Shown one piece after another: positions 44,941 to 54,492 of a stretch of DNA of 64,000 nucleotides. The notes beneath the pieces are model-generated. The model did no database searches. It was not told the DNA's origin and saw only the letters and a list, made by a program, of their open reading frames with translations. Position 1 is the first letter of the stretch, and the number at the start of each line of letters is the position of its first letter. The DNA lies in the NCBI RefSeq assembly GCF_000238775.2, contig NZ_AFEJ02000001.1:1240001-1304000 (forward strand). The letters run 5' to 3'. Made by a program: the position numbers and the translations under genes. The stretch comes from Acaryochloris sp. CCMEE 5410. GTDB taxonomy: Bacteria; Cyanobacteriota; Cyanobacteriia; Thermosynechococcales; Thermosynechococcaceae.

Positions 44941-45684
44941 ATGAACAGTGCTAGCAGTCTGGCTGTGGACCATTTAGGTGTGCAATACCGTATGGTAAAA
45001 GCCCTCACCAACGTGACTTGCTCCGTCAGCTCGGGACGATTAACCGGTATTATTGGCCCGAATGGAGCTGGGAAAAGTACGCTGCTGAAAGCAATGCTGG
45101 GTTTGGTTTTGCCCACGAGTGGACAGGTGATGTGGGGGGATAAGCCCCTCAAGCAGCAGTTGGATAGAGTCGCGTATATCCCGCAGCGATCGCAAATTGA
45201 TTGGACCTACCCCGCCACGGTTTGGGATGTCGTCCTTATGGGTCGGATTCGCAAGACCGGCTGGCTAAAGCGCTACTCCACTGTGTCTCGGCGTTTGGCT
45301 GCAGACGCATTAGAGCGAGTAGGGATTGCCAACTTAAAGCATCGCCCCATTGGTCAGCTTTCGGGAGGACAGCAACAGCGCGTCTTTTTAGCAAAGGCGT
45401 TAACCGAAGAAGCCGACATTTTTTGTCTAGACGAACCCCTCGCTGGCATTGATAAAAAAACCGAAGCCATCGTGTTTAATATCCTGCATGAATTAGCTCA
45501 CACAGGACATACTGTGCTGGTGGTTCACCATGACCTAGGACAGGCCATTACCAACTTTGATGATTTAATTTTGCTTAACCGTGAACTGATTGCTAGCGGT
45601 TCTCGCGAAGATGTATTGACCAAGAACAATATTCAACGGGCGTTTGGCGGACATGTGCCTTTCTTTGAATCTAACGCGGCCTAA
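44941..45684 (+). CDS. mntA: Manganese ABC transporter ATPase MntA
   Basis: This protein has 247 residues from the ATG at 44941; the upstream start at 44803 would add 46 residues not typical of the family, and cover the promoter repeats. It has Walker A (GPNGAGKST), the Q-loop (YIPQRSQIDW), signature LSGGQQQR, Walker B (IFCLDEPLAG) and His switch (VVHHDL). The phrase SQIDWTYPATVWDVV is typical of Mn/Zn/Fe ATPases. It is 21 bases upstream of mntB. Confidence 0.88.
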   Translation: MNSASSLAVDHLGVQYRMVKALTNVTCSVSSGRLTGIIGPNGAGKSTLLKAMLGLVLPTSGQVMWGDKPLKQQLDRVAYIPQRSQIDWTYPATVWDVVLMGRIRKTGWLKRYSTVSRRLAADALERVGIANLKHRPIGQLSGGQQQRVFLAKALTEEADIFCLDEPLAGIDKKTEAIVFNILHELAHTGHTVLVVHHDLGQAITNFDDLILLNRELIASGSREDVLTKNNIQRAFGGHVPFFESNAA

Positions 45685-45705
45685 CCCCATTCACGACAAA
45701 TCAGA

Positions 45706-46554
45706 ATGTATGACCTCTTAATTGAGCCACTGCAAGCAGAATTTATGCAGCGTTCTTTACTCACAGCAGTTCTAGTGGGAATCGTTTGCGCCACTGTTGG
45801 CTGCTACCTGATGGTGCAGCGTTTGGCCCTATTAGGAGATGCCATTAGTCACTCCGTATTACCTGGCCTTGTTATTGCCTACATCATTGGCATAGATATT
45901 TTCCTAGGGGCATTTATTGCGGGGGTATTTAGTACCGTTGTGATTGCCTGGATTCATACCCAATCACAAATTAAAGAAGACGCCGCCATGGGAATTGTGT
46001 TCTCGGCCTTCTTTGCCCTAGGCATTACCCTGATCACTGTTGTTCAGAAAGAAAACAAAATCGATCTCAATCACTTTCTATTTGGCAATATCCTCAGCGT
46101 TACCCAATCTGAAGTGATTAATACCTTGGTGATTACGCTGATTGTCCTAGTGGTGATCGTACTGCTTTTTAAAGAGTTGATGCTTTACACCTTCGACCCC
46201 GTTGGTGCTCAGGCCGCAGGATTACCCACTAATCTGCTCAATTTCGGGCTGATGGTGTTGATTGCCCTCACCATTGTGGCGAGTCTCAAGTCCGTGGGGG
46301 TGATTTTGGTGTTAGCGATGTTGATTACCCCAGGAGCAACGGCTTACCTCCTGGTCTATCGGCTGCATATGATGATGATCGTTGGGGCTACCATCGGGGT
46401 GATCTCCAGTATCACCGGCATGTATCTAAGCTTTCACTTCAACTTACCCTCAGGCCCTGCCATTGTTTTAGTGGCCTTCAGCTTCTTTTTATTGGCGTTT
46501 CTATTTAGCCCCACTCAAGGATTACTCACCCAATCCCTAGCAAAAACGGAATGA
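45706..46554 (+). CDS. mntB: Manganese ABC transporter permease MntB
   Basis: This 282-residue ABC-3 family membrane protein has about eight to nine helices, including the family segment LLGDAISHSVLPGLVIAY and the GVILVLAMLITPGATAYLL block. It forms the membrane channel with MntA and receives metal from MntC. Twenty-one bases separate it from mntA, so the two share an mRNA. Confidence 0.9.
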   Translation: MYDLLIEPLQAEFMQRSLLTAVLVGIVCATVGCYLMVQRLALLGDAISHSVLPGLVIAYIIGIDIFLGAFIAGVFSTVVIAWIHTQSQIKEDAAMGIVFSAFFALGITLITVVQKENKIDLNHFLFGNILSVTQSEVINTLVITLIVLVVIVLLFKELMLYTFDPVGAQAAGLPTNLLNFGLMVLIALTIVASLKSVGVILVLAMLITPGATAYLLVYRLHMMMIVGATIGVISSITGMYLSFHFNLPSGPAIVLVAFSFFLLAFLFSPTQGLLTQSLAKTE

Positions 46555-46723
46555 GATATTCAGTCCGTTCCCCTAGGCCAACCGTGTATAGGTGATCTGT
46601 TCCCAGTATGATGAAAGAGTTGCCCTTGTTGCAGCAAGATTGAATTGGCCTCTTTCAGTGTCTTAAAAGTTCTTTTAGGGACTCATCTGAAGGGCGTTTC
46701 CCCCTAGATGCAGGAATATATTC

Positions 46724-47971
46724 ATGGATACAAAAGCCTTTAAGCGGTCGCTGCATAAATCAGAGCAGTATCATCGGAAGGGATTTGGTCACGAAGAAGA
46801 AGTGACCAACTTGCTGCAGTCTGAGTACAATAGCAAGCTCATCCAACAAATTCGCAATAATGGGTATCGCCTTCAACAGGGAGATGTCACCATTCACTTA
46901 GCAGAAGCTTTTGGCTTTTGCTGGGGGGTTGAGCGGGCCATTGCCTTGGCCTATGAAACGCGTCGTCAGTTTCCCCAAGAGCGCATTTGGATAACCAACG
47001 AAATTATTCACAATCCTTCAGTCAACAAGAACCTGCGGGATATGAAAGTAGAGTTTATTCCGGTGCAACCCGATGGTCAGAAAGATTTCACCGTGGTGGG
47101 CCAAAATGATGTCGTCATCCTGCCAGCCTTTGGTGCCAGTGTTCAGGAAATGCAGTTACTCCACGACAAAGGCTGCACCATTATGGATACCACCTGTCCC
47201 TGGGTGTCCAAGGTTTGGACCTCCGTCGAAAAACATAAGAAAGGGGCCTATACGTCGATTATTCATGGCAAGTACAAGCATGAAGAGACTATTGCCACAA
47301 GTTCCTTTGCGGGGACTTATCTCATCTTACTCAACCTGGAAGAAGCAGAATATGTCGCAGACTATATTCTGAATCCAGGAGACACCCCCTCAGAACGGGA
47401 GCAGCGTCGAGCCGATTTTATGGCTAAGTTTGCCAATGCCCACTCCCCTGGATTTGACCCTGAAACAGATTTAGAGCGAGTTGGAATTGCCAACCAAACG
47501 ACGATGCTTAAAGGTGAAACCGAGCAAATAGGTAAACTTTTTGAACGCACCGTTATGCGTAAGTATGGCCCTGCCCAGGTCAACGAGCATTTCCTCAGTT
47601 TCAACACCATTTGCGATGCCACCCAAGAGCGGCAGGATGCGATTTTTCAATTGGTCGATGAACCCCTGGATTTAATGGTCGTGATTGGTGGCTTTAATTC
47701 ATCCAATACGACCCATCTTCAAGAGATCTCAATTGATAAAAATATTCCTTCCTATCACATTGATAGTGTCGATCGCATTGGTCCAGGCAATCGAGTTGAG
47801 CATAAGCCTCTTAACGCAGATCTGACAGTTACAGACAATTGGCTGCCGAAGGGGCCCCTTGCCATTGGGGTGACGTCAGGGGCCTCAACTCCAGATAAAG
47901 TAGTGTCTGATATCGTGGAAAAGATCTTCTCGATTAAGAGTGCTTCTGCCGAAGTGGTGGGGGTTAGATAA
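46724..47971 (+). CDS. ispH: 4-hydroxy-3-methylbut-2-enyl diphosphate reductase IspH
   Basis: This 415-residue enzyme catalyses the last step of the MEP pathway, giving isopentenyl and dimethylallyl diphosphates for carotenoids, phytyl chains and quinones. The three cysteines of the [4Fe-4S] cluster are at 66 (GFCWGVE), 158 (TTCPW) and 297 (ICDATQERQ). Also present are the family SSNT (GGFNSSNT) and SGASTPD ([10 protein letters not shown]). It has the longer N-terminus typical of cyanobacterial/plastid IspH. It is monocistronic, and converges on the coiled-coil gene with 19 bases between. Confidence 0.95.
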   Translation: MDTKAFKRSLHKSEQYHRKGFGHEEEVTNLLQSEYNSKLIQQIRNNGYRLQQGDVTIHLAEAFGFCWGVERAIALAYETRRQFPQERIWITNEIIHNPSVNKNLRDMKVEFIPVQPDGQKDFTVVGQNDVVILPAFGASVQEMQLLHDKGCTIMDTTCPWVSKVWTSVEKHKKGAYTSIIHGKYKHEETIATSSFAGTYLILLNLEEAEYVADYILNPGDTPSEREQRRADFMAKFANAHSPGFDPETDLERVGIANQTTMLKGETEQIGKLFERTVMRKYGPAQVNEHFLSFNTICDATQERQDAIFQLVDEPLDLMVVIGGFNSSNTTHLQEISIDKNIPSYHIDSVDRIGPGNRVEHKPLNADLTVTDNWLPKGPLAIGVTSGASTPDKVVSDIVEKIFSIKSASAEVVGVR

Positions 47972-47990
47972 TCCTTCGATAACACCCAGA

Positions 47991-48569
47991 CTAGCGAGTC
48001 ACCACCATAATAATCGTCATCACAAAAAAGCCACTTGCACCCACAATCGTGATGATGTCGGTGACTCGTTTGACGTGGTTGAGGCGTCGATCCAAATGTT
48101 GCAAAGCAGAGCGGTCGGCATAAATTAGGTTGCTCAAGTCCTGCATGGAATTTTCTAGCCAGTCCAACTTGTTGGTATCTGCACCAGGAGCGGGAGATGC
48201 TGTTTGTTCTAGCTGTTTGAGTTGATTGCGATCGTGGTGAAGCTGCTCTTGGAGATCATAGGTTGTAGCTTCAAAACTATGCCTTAAATCTAAAATATCC
48301 GATTGTAATTGGGCATATTTAGCTTCGAATTGTGACTCAAGCTCCGTATATTGCTCTTGTAGTTCTGAGGGGGCCGAAGCGTCCTCTAATGAGTTTTTAG
48401 CTTGGCTTAGAGATTGTTCTAGCTCTTGCTGGGTTTGGGTGAGTTGCTCAAAATGAGTCTGCAGTTGAGAAAAGCCATCCAACACCTGAAAAGCTTGACT
48501 AAACCGACTTCGCAGATCTTCTAATTCTTTCTCCAGTTGATCAATTGCACTCAAAACCCATCTCCTCAA
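47991..48569 (-). CDS. Coiled-coil protein with C-terminal membrane anchor
   Basis: This 192-residue protein has long heptad-rich coiled coil (about 10-165, LEKELEDLRSRF, QLQSDILDL, LQEQLHHDRNQLKQLEQ) and one C-terminal membrane helix (about 170-190, IVGASGFFVMTIIMVV), leaving the coiled coil in the cytoplasm. No family is recognised. Its start overlaps the end of the response regulator gene by four bases (ATGA), implying translational coupling and a shared task, possibly membrane positioning of the regulator. Confidence 0.72.
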   Translation of the reverse strand: MRRWVLSAIDQLEKELEDLRSRFSQAFQVLDGFSQLQTHFEQLTQTQQELEQSLSQAKNSLEDASAPSELQEQYTELESQFEAKYAQLQSDILDLRHSFEATTYDLQEQLHHDRNQLKQLEQTASPAPGADTNKLDWLENSMQDLSNLIYADRSALQHLDRRLNHVKRVTDIITIVGASGFFVMTIIMVVTR

Positions 48570-49585
48570 AGGCTATAAACTTGTTTTTTTATTCCAGGCA
48601 TTGCAAACCTAATATTTAAGTCGTCAAGCTTAGACTTTAAGGGGTAATGTTCATCAAGTAAAGTGTTCATCTGTCTAATTTGCCATGCAATGGTTAGAAC
48701 TTGAGTACACTCAGATTCAGGGCCAAACACTCGTTCTGCCATTGCTCCCAGTGTGGACGCAGGAACAAGCTTTCCATGGGTGTCTAGAACTTGCTTGATG
48801 CCGATATAAGCTTCATCAGGACTGATTAAAGAAATGGACTGACAAAAGAGAAATAAGCCTTCTAGAGATATCCCTTGTGACAGAGCTTGTTTAAATCCTT
48901 TGCGCCAACAGTTTAAAGCGACTTTGGCCTGATGTTGATACTCGAATAATAAAATGCCCAGAATATAATAAGCCAGAACATGATCTGGTTGTCGCTCCAG
49001 TTTTTGCTTCAAGTGCGGCAACAGTTTCTTCGCTTCAGATGGAGAAGAGATCAAGCCTGTAAAAGCGTCGATGCTGGAACTGTCTAATGTGTCCGAGTCC
49101 TTAAGGATGAGCAGCAACCGCTTTTCCAGGGCGGTAAGGTCCGCAGAAGAAGTCTCTGCCTCTGTGGTGGGAGGGTTGCGATTCATTACTTTCTTTAAGA
49201 GGCCCGGACTCAGTTGGGTATACCCCTTATAAACAGAGCGAATTGCATTGGCAACTTCTTCGGAAGATGCGTTCTTAAGAAGATATCCCATTGCCCCTGC
49301 TCGTAAAGCATCCGCAATGCATTTGTCATCATCTGCACTGCTCAATAGTAAGACTTTGGTATCGGGACAGCGCTGGCAAATAATCTCTGTGGCTGCAGCG
49401 CCATCCATGATGGGCATATACATATCAACCAAAACAACATCAGGCTGAAGTTGTTCTGCCATTGACACACCCATTTTGCCGTTTTCGGCCAGTCCTACAA
49501 TCTGCAAGTCAGATTCCGATTCCAACAAGGCTTTGAGTCCTTGGCGAATCACTTTCTGATCATCAACTAGAAGAATGCGGATCAT
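48566..49585 (-). CDS. NarL-type receiver protein without DNA-binding domain
   Basis: This 339-residue response regulator has an intact receiver (Asp8, Asp9, phosphoacceptor Asp54 in VDMYMPIMDG, Lys in LLKNAS). A linker typical of the NarL/LuxR type (ANAIRSVYKGYTQLSP) follows. The C-terminal 190 residues, however, are a helical domain (LEKRLLLILKDSD, PDHVLAYYILGILLFEYQHQAKVALNCW) that looks TPR-like, and no LuxR helix-turn-helix is seen. The output is therefore probably protein-protein contact. It is coupled to the coiled-coil membrane protein gene downstream. No kinase is encoded nearby. Confidence 0.82.
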   Translation of the reverse strand: MIRILLVDDQKVIRQGLKALLESESDLQIVGLAENGKMGVSMAEQLQPDVVLVDMYMPIMDGAAATEIICQRCPDTKVLLLSSADDDKCIADALRAGAMGYLLKNASSEEVANAIRSVYKGYTQLSPGLLKKVMNRNPPTTEAETSSADLTALEKRLLLILKDSDTLDSSSIDAFTGLISSPSEAKKLLPHLKQKLERQPDHVLAYYILGILLFEYQHQAKVALNCWRKGFKQALSQGISLEGLFLFCQSISLISPDEAYIGIKQVLDTHGKLVPASTLGAMAERVFGPESECTQVLTIAWQIRQMNTLLDEHYPLKSKLDDLNIRFAMPGIKKQVYSL

Positions 49586-49932
49586 TGTTGGGGACTATCT
49601 AATAAAAAGAGTAGGCTACTTTCACTGGCCTGGTCCACATATTATGGACCACCAGATTAAATGATCATCATCTTAATCAAAATTAGGCCGAATGCGTTGA
49701 TGAAGATGTTGATGATTTAAATCCCCCTCTAGAAAATACTATCTATAAAGTCTTATTTGTTCCAATAAACTCGCCAAGTTTTTTATATCCTCCACTCTTA
49801 ATTTGCTAGAAACCGTAAAAAACACTCCAGAATGTAACTCCTGGAGTGTCATAAGTTCAGTGCAATTTTTAAATCGTTAAGGGGATACCCGTTCAACAGC
49901 AAAGGATAAGAGAAGGCACATCTCCAATGACA
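49586..49932. other. Intergenic region with terminator
   Basis: These 347 bases lie between the end of the pentapeptide gene and the response regulator start. They hold the hairpin at 49822-49849 and, presumably, the promoter of the regulator. Confidence 0.45.
49816..49849 (-). terminator. Terminator of the pentapeptide-repeat gene
   Basis: ACACTCCAG and CTGGAGTGT pair in a 9-bp stem around a 10-base loop (49822-49849). On the minus strand it is followed by TTTTTACGG. It lies 83 bases after the pentapeptide gene's stop. Confidence 0.75.
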
Positions 49933-50520
49933 TTATTCTGGGGGTCGACAATTGCGAAAGCTTAAGGTCCCATCAGGCATGACCGTATTACAGAGGTTTG
50001 CTCCCTCAAGATTCGCTCCCTCAAGGTTGGCGCCATTCAAATTTGCAGCTCGTAGCATTGCACCTCGTAGATCTGCATTGGCAAAATTGGTCTTGTTCAA
50101 GGTTGCAGCACGGAGAATTGCGCCTTGTAGGTTGACACCACTAAAGTCACAACCGTTTAAGTTAGACACAGATAAATCGGCTTTAGAGAAATTTGCTCCC
50201 GTTACAATCGTGTCTTCGATACGAGAACTGGAGAGATTTGCCCCCTCTAAAGTGGCATTCGTTAGATCGCTAAATTGGATCGTGGAATTTGTTAAGTCCG
50301 CATTCTTCAAATTGCCATTTTGTAACTCGAAACTCCGTAAGTTTGCTCCGGCTAAATCACAGCCTTCACAGATTTTGGTTTGACGGAGAGCCGGCACATT
50401 TTTAATGGCTTCCTTGGATAGGGGCCCCATTCTCATTTGGGCATGGGCAAGATCAGGGGGAATGGCCCCAAACCACAATACAGCCACTAAGACTGCAAGT
50501 TTTACAACAGCTTTTAACAT
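49933..50520 (-). CDS. Exported pentapeptide-repeat protein
   Basis: This 195-residue protein has a signal peptide (about 1-27, ending AHAQ) and a short spacer containing CEGCDL. About 20 pentapeptide repeats of the A(D/N)Lxx type follow (for example NADLTNSTIQ, GANLEGANLEGANL), which form a right-handed quadrilateral beta-helix. It ends with a short Cys-containing tail. The protein should lie in the periplasm or thylakoid lumen. Pentapeptide proteins have diverse and mostly unknown roles in cyanobacteria. A hairpin terminator follows. Confidence 0.86.
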   Translation of the reverse strand: MLKAVVKLAVLVAVLWFGAIPPDLAHAQMRMGPLSKEAIKNVPALRQTKICEGCDLAGANLRSFELQNGNLKNADLTNSTIQFSDLTNATLEGANLSSSRIEDTIVTGANFSKADLSVSNLNGCDFSGVNLQGAILRAATLNKTNFANADLRGAMLRAANLNGANLEGANLEGANLCNTVMPDGTLSFRNCRPPE

Positions 50521-50798
50521 TTATAGACCTCTATAATCCGGGGGAGTATGCCAAACCTCAGCAGATTGACCGCCGTCAATTATAGAACTCTGTCGAGTGC
50601 TTAATCTCTAATTGGAGACAATTTGTAGGGTTTGGCCCTATACCCTGAGCCAAAATATAGATTAGCTATTGATAACAAAAAGCCTCAAATTTTGCTTTGA
50701 CTAAATTTAATAGAACGTTGAATTTGGCCTCCCTCGCAAAAAAGAGGGGACAACTGGGGAACACTAGGGAAAACCTGAATAGAGTATCTTTAAAACCT

Positions 50799-51023
50799 AT
50801 GGAAAATGAAACTGTTTTCCAGTCTGATTTCCAACCTGATGTTCCTGATGAAGTGTCAGTCTTGCGTAAACAACTGGCAATCAGCCTTAAATTTCACCAT
50901 AGCAGTACCTTAGAAAGGCTTCCTATTGAGGTTGCCGTCCAGGTCATGGCAGAAGTATGGGATGCCTGTAATCGTAATAGTGCTTCCAGGCAGAATGGTG
51001 CCAGAAGACATGCGGATAGTTGA
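50799..51023 (+). CDS. Small protein preceding the GGDEF-EAL gene
   Basis: This protein has 74 residues from the ATG at 50799 (MENETVF); a start at 50697 would add 34 basic residues of doubtful origin. It is predicted helical and soluble (VSVLRKQLAISLKFHHSS, PIEVAVQVMAEVWDACNR). No family is recognised. It ends three bases before the ATG of the GGDEF-EAL gene, so the two are almost certainly co-translated and possibly function together. Confidence 0.6.
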   Translation: MENETVFQSDFQPDVPDEVSVLRKQLAISLKFHHSSTLERLPIEVAVQVMAEVWDACNRNSASRQNGARRHADS

Positions 51024-51026
51024 ACG

Positions 51027-52784
51027 ATGTCAAAGGCTGCTTTAGCACAGGTATTATCGGCTCTAGAAATTTTAGTTTTGGAATACCAAGATGACCAATC
51101 TTTTCAGGTGATGGGTCATCTACCGCCCTGGTATCAGTCTTTAATGGGGGCGGATCAAGAACCCTCACCTGTGATTGATCTTGCAGAGTCGTTTCCTTTT
51201 CTGACCTATTTCTTGGAAGATGCGTTGCAGTTTTGGCAAACGAAGCAAGAACAAGTCCTCAAGTCTGGTTTGTGGGTTGAAGTGAATCAAGATGGATCTG
51301 AAATCCCTCTGGAAGCATCAGCCCTAAGCCTGGATGACCAAAGAATCATACTGATTGCTCTATCCCAGACGACCTATACAGAAAAGTCTGTTTTGATTCA
51401 GCAAGGTCGAGAAAATGCCCTGGCCCAGAGTGCTGAACGAAAACGAGCCGCTGAGCAGCTACGCCACAGTATTTTTTATGATTGGCTAACGGAGTTACCC
51501 AACCAGTCCTTTATTCGACTGCGGTTGGTGGATGCTCTGTCCCAGACCAAAACTGGGCCAGATGGCTCTTTTGCCCTTCTCTACATCGATATTAAGCACT
51601 TTAAGGCCATTAACACCCGCTTAGGATTATGGGCGGGTGACCAACTGTTGATGATGGTTGCCCAGCGATTATCTGAGCTTTTAAGGCCCGATGATATCGC
51701 AGCTCGTTTCGGTGGAGATGATTTTGTTGTTCTCCTTCGGCCTGTTGATGGTGAACAAGAGACTCGAAAAATTACCGAAAAAATTCAGCGCCATCTCTTG
51801 GTCCCTTACGCGATCCACTCCCAAGATATTCATATCCAGTTTGATATGGGGATTGCCATGGGCTCGGCTCTGTATCAACAACCGGAAGATTTGATCCGTG
51901 ATGCTTGTACGGCACTGGAATATGCCAAAAGTCATGGGGCAGAGAATTATGCGATTTTTCACCAGATGATGCATTTGCAATCCCTGACTCGCATGCAGTT
52001 GGAACATGATTTGTCCCGGGCGGTTTGGCAAAATGAGTTACGGGTTTGCTATCAACCCATCATCTCCTTAGCAGATGGTTCTCTGCAGGCCTTTGAAGCG
52101 TTAGTGCGATGGCAACATCCCACATTAGGGTTGTTGTCACCGGATCAGTTTATTGCGATCGCAGAGGATAGCGGCCTAATTATTCCCATTGGTGCCTGGA
52201 TCTTGAGAGAAGCCTGTGAGCAGATCCACAAATGGCGTAATCAAACCCATTTGCCGTTGAGTATGCATGTCAACTTATCGGCTCGGCAGCTTGATCAGCT
52301 GGATTTGCTGGATTCAATCCGAGGCATCTTAGCCGAAACGGAGCTTGACCCGAGGGGATTAAAGCTCGAAATCACCGAGACGATGGTGTTCAACAATTTG
52401 GAATATGCGGCGGCAATGCTGCGGCAAATTAAAGGCTTGGGGATTCAACTCAGTATGGATGACTTTGGAACGGGGTATGCCTCTTTAAGCTATCTCCATC
52501 AACTCCCCGTCGATAATCTTAAGATCGATCGATCCTTTGTGGAAACCATTGATACTTCTGGAACTGAGTCAGAGATTATTCAAGCTGTAGTTCAGCTTGC
52601 CCATAGTTTGAACATCGATGTGGTAGCTGAAGGGGTAGAGACTTTAGAGCAGGCCAACCGGCTGAAAAACTTGGGATGTGAATATGCGCAAGGCTACTTA
52701 TTTGCTAAACCGATGGAGCCGGTAGATGTGGAAAAAGTGCTCTATCAAAATTTTGCTTCTCTATTCGACGCTGTTCAAGTTTAA
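51027..52784 (+). CDS. GGDEF-EAL protein (cyclic-di-GMP turnover)
   Basis: This 585-residue cytoplasmic protein has an N-terminal sensor-like region (about 1-145, possibly PAS-like), a GGDEF domain with GGDDF at 229-233, and an EAL domain with EAL at 357-359. In the EAL domain the full set of motifs is present: VNLSARQL, LEITET, DDFGTGYASLSYL, LKIDRSFV, VAEGVET and YAQGYLF. The phosphodiesterase should be active; GGDDF is one change from the consensus, so the cyclase may also work or serve as a GTP sensor. It belongs to a different subgroup from the REC-GGDEF proteins at 6.6-11.4 kb. It is preceded by a small gene three bases upstream. Confidence 0.9.
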   Translation: MSKAALAQVLSALEILVLEYQDDQSFQVMGHLPPWYQSLMGADQEPSPVIDLAESFPFLTYFLEDALQFWQTKQEQVLKSGLWVEVNQDGSEIPLEASALSLDDQRIILIALSQTTYTEKSVLIQQGRENALAQSAERKRAAEQLRHSIFYDWLTELPNQSFIRLRLVDALSQTKTGPDGSFALLYIDIKHFKAINTRLGLWAGDQLLMMVAQRLSELLRPDDIAARFGGDDFVVLLRPVDGEQETRKITEKIQRHLLVPYAIHSQDIHIQFDMGIAMGSALYQQPEDLIRDACTALEYAKSHGAENYAIFHQMMHLQSLTRMQLEHDLSRAVWQNELRVCYQPIISLADGSLQAFEALVRWQHPTLGLLSPDQFIAIAEDSGLIIPIGAWILREACEQIHKWRNQTHLPLSMHVNLSARQLDQLDLLDSIRGILAETELDPRGLKLEITETMVFNNLEYAAAMLRQIKGLGIQLSMDDFGTGYASLSYLHQLPVDNLKIDRSFVETIDTSGTESEIIQAVVQLAHSLNIDVVAEGVETLEQANRLKNLGCEYAQGYLFAKPMEPVDVEKVLYQNFASLFDAVQV

Positions 52785-52963
52785 CTGGAGATTATTAAAA
52801 GGTTTTAGCCCAAGGTCCAACCGAAAGATCTGGTAGTCTTGGCCGATTACTGTTCTGGCTGATATTGATGGGCTGGTTGTTGCCAGAAACAAAATATTGA
52901 TGGTTTTGTCATTGAACCTAATTCGGACACCGGCTGTCTAAGAATTAGGCTACACCACAGAAT

Positions 52964-54451
52964 ATGGCAAAATTTTCAGACAAAATTCTTAAAGTTTCCC
53001 TGTGTCTCATGTTGGCATTGGGAATTTGGACGGGGAGTGCCAACGGAGACCCCGTACTGGCTGCCTCGATGGAGGCGGATGCGGTTCATGTCATCAATCG
53101 CCTGAGCTTTGGCCCCAGTCCAGGGGATCTGCAGCATGTCAAGGCGGTAGGAATTGATGATTATATTCAAGAACAGCTTTCACCTAGTCAAGATTCACCC
53201 AGACTGAAGCGTCAACTGCGGCAGTATAAAACCTTGCCCCTCACACCGATGCAGCTAGAGCGGCAATATGGATTTAGGCGACCCGGCAAGGGGAAGCCCA
53301 AGCTCAGCCCCCAAGAACGCAAACAACGCCGACGTCGATCTCGTATCCCTTTTCGCGAGGCATCTGAAGCTCGGTTGATTCGGGCGATTTCTAGTCCGAA
53401 CCAACTGGAAGAAGTGATGGTGAACTTCTGGTTCAACCACTTCAATGTATCCGCCAAAAAAGGGAGAACCCGGTTATGGGTCGGTGCCTATGAGCAAGAG
53501 GCGATTCGCCCCTATGTCTTCGGTTCTTTTCGAGATTTATTGGGGGCAACAGCCAAACATCCGGCCATGTTGTTTTATCTGGATAATTGGCAAAATACAG
53601 CCCCCAATAGCCCTGGAGCCCGCGGTCGGTTTAAGGGATTAAACGAAAATTATGCTCGGGAGTTGCTGGAACTCCACACCATGGGGGTTAAGGGTGGCTA
53701 TTCTCAGGCTGATGTGGTGTCAGCCGCGAAAGTTTTAACCGGGTGGGGGTTACCCCGAGGCCGCCAGCGATTACAAGCTAAACAGGCCTTTGTCTTTGAT
53801 GCTAGACGCCATGACAATAGCCGTAAAACATTCTTAGGGCAGCCCATTCAGGGTCAAGGAATGGCAGAAGGGGAAGAACTGCTAGATATATTGGCAACCC
53901 ATCCAGCCACTGCCCAACATATTAGCTATAAGTTAGCCCAGTATTTTGTGGCGGATACGCCTCCCCCAGCTTTAGTGGATCGCCTGACTCAACGATTCCT
54001 CGCGACGGATGGCAATATTCGAGGGGTATTAGAAACTTTATTTGACAGTCCTGAATTTAGAGAGCCTCAGTATTATGGACAGAAATTTAAAACCCCCTAT
54101 GAATATGTAATTTCAATGGCGAGAGCCACGGGATATCTCACGGTGAAACCTCGCTTGGTGGCTGGAGCACTACGGCAGTTCAGTATGCCGCTGTATGAAT
54201 GCCAAACCCCTAATGGGTATGCCAATACTGAATCGGCTTGGCTCAGTCCGGATACCACGATTCGCCGAATCAGTTTAGCGACCGCGTTTGCCCGGGGCTA
54301 TGGCCGACAAAAGACACCTGTACCACCAGATCAATTAGAGCAGACACTAGGGGACCGTTTTTCTACCCAAACGAAATCTGTGATTGATAACAGTCCACGA
54401 AATTTACGGGCGGCATTGATGCTGGGCAGCCCTGAAATGATGTATCGCTAA
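52964..54451 (+). CDS. Secreted DUF1800 protein
   Basis: This 495-residue protein has a signal peptide (about 10-33, ending LAAS). The DUF1800 pattern is clear: AVHVINRLSFGPSPGDL, VMVNFWFNHFNV, GLNENYARELLELHTMGV, and DVVSAAKVLTGW. The biochemical function of DUF1800 is unknown, but it is almost always paired with DUF1501, as here (17 bases to the next reading frame, 41 to the preferred start). A basic insertion of RRRR-type residues (about 105-130) lies between the first two motifs. Confidence 0.88.
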   Translation: MAKFSDKILKVSLCLMLALGIWTGSANGDPVLAASMEADAVHVINRLSFGPSPGDLQHVKAVGIDDYIQEQLSPSQDSPRLKRQLRQYKTLPLTPMQLERQYGFRRPGKGKPKLSPQERKQRRRRSRIPFREASEARLIRAISSPNQLEEVMVNFWFNHFNVSAKKGRTRLWVGAYEQEAIRPYVFGSFRDLLGATAKHPAMLFYLDNWQNTAPNSPGARGRFKGLNENYARELLELHTMGVKGGYSQADVVSAAKVLTGWGLPRGRQRLQAKQAFVFDARRHDNSRKTFLGQPIQGQGMAEGEELLDILATHPATAQHISYKLAQYFVADTPPPALVDRLTQRFLATDGNIRGVLETLFDSPEFREPQYYGQKFKTPYEYVISMARATGYLTVKPRLVAGALRQFSMPLYECQTPNGYANTESAWLSPDTTIRRISLATAFARGYGRQKTPVPPDQLEQTLGDRFSTQTKSVIDNSPRNLRAALMLGSPEMMYR

Positions 54452-54492
54452 ATCGATTCCTGAACGAATTGACAACTCTGAGAATAGGAATA

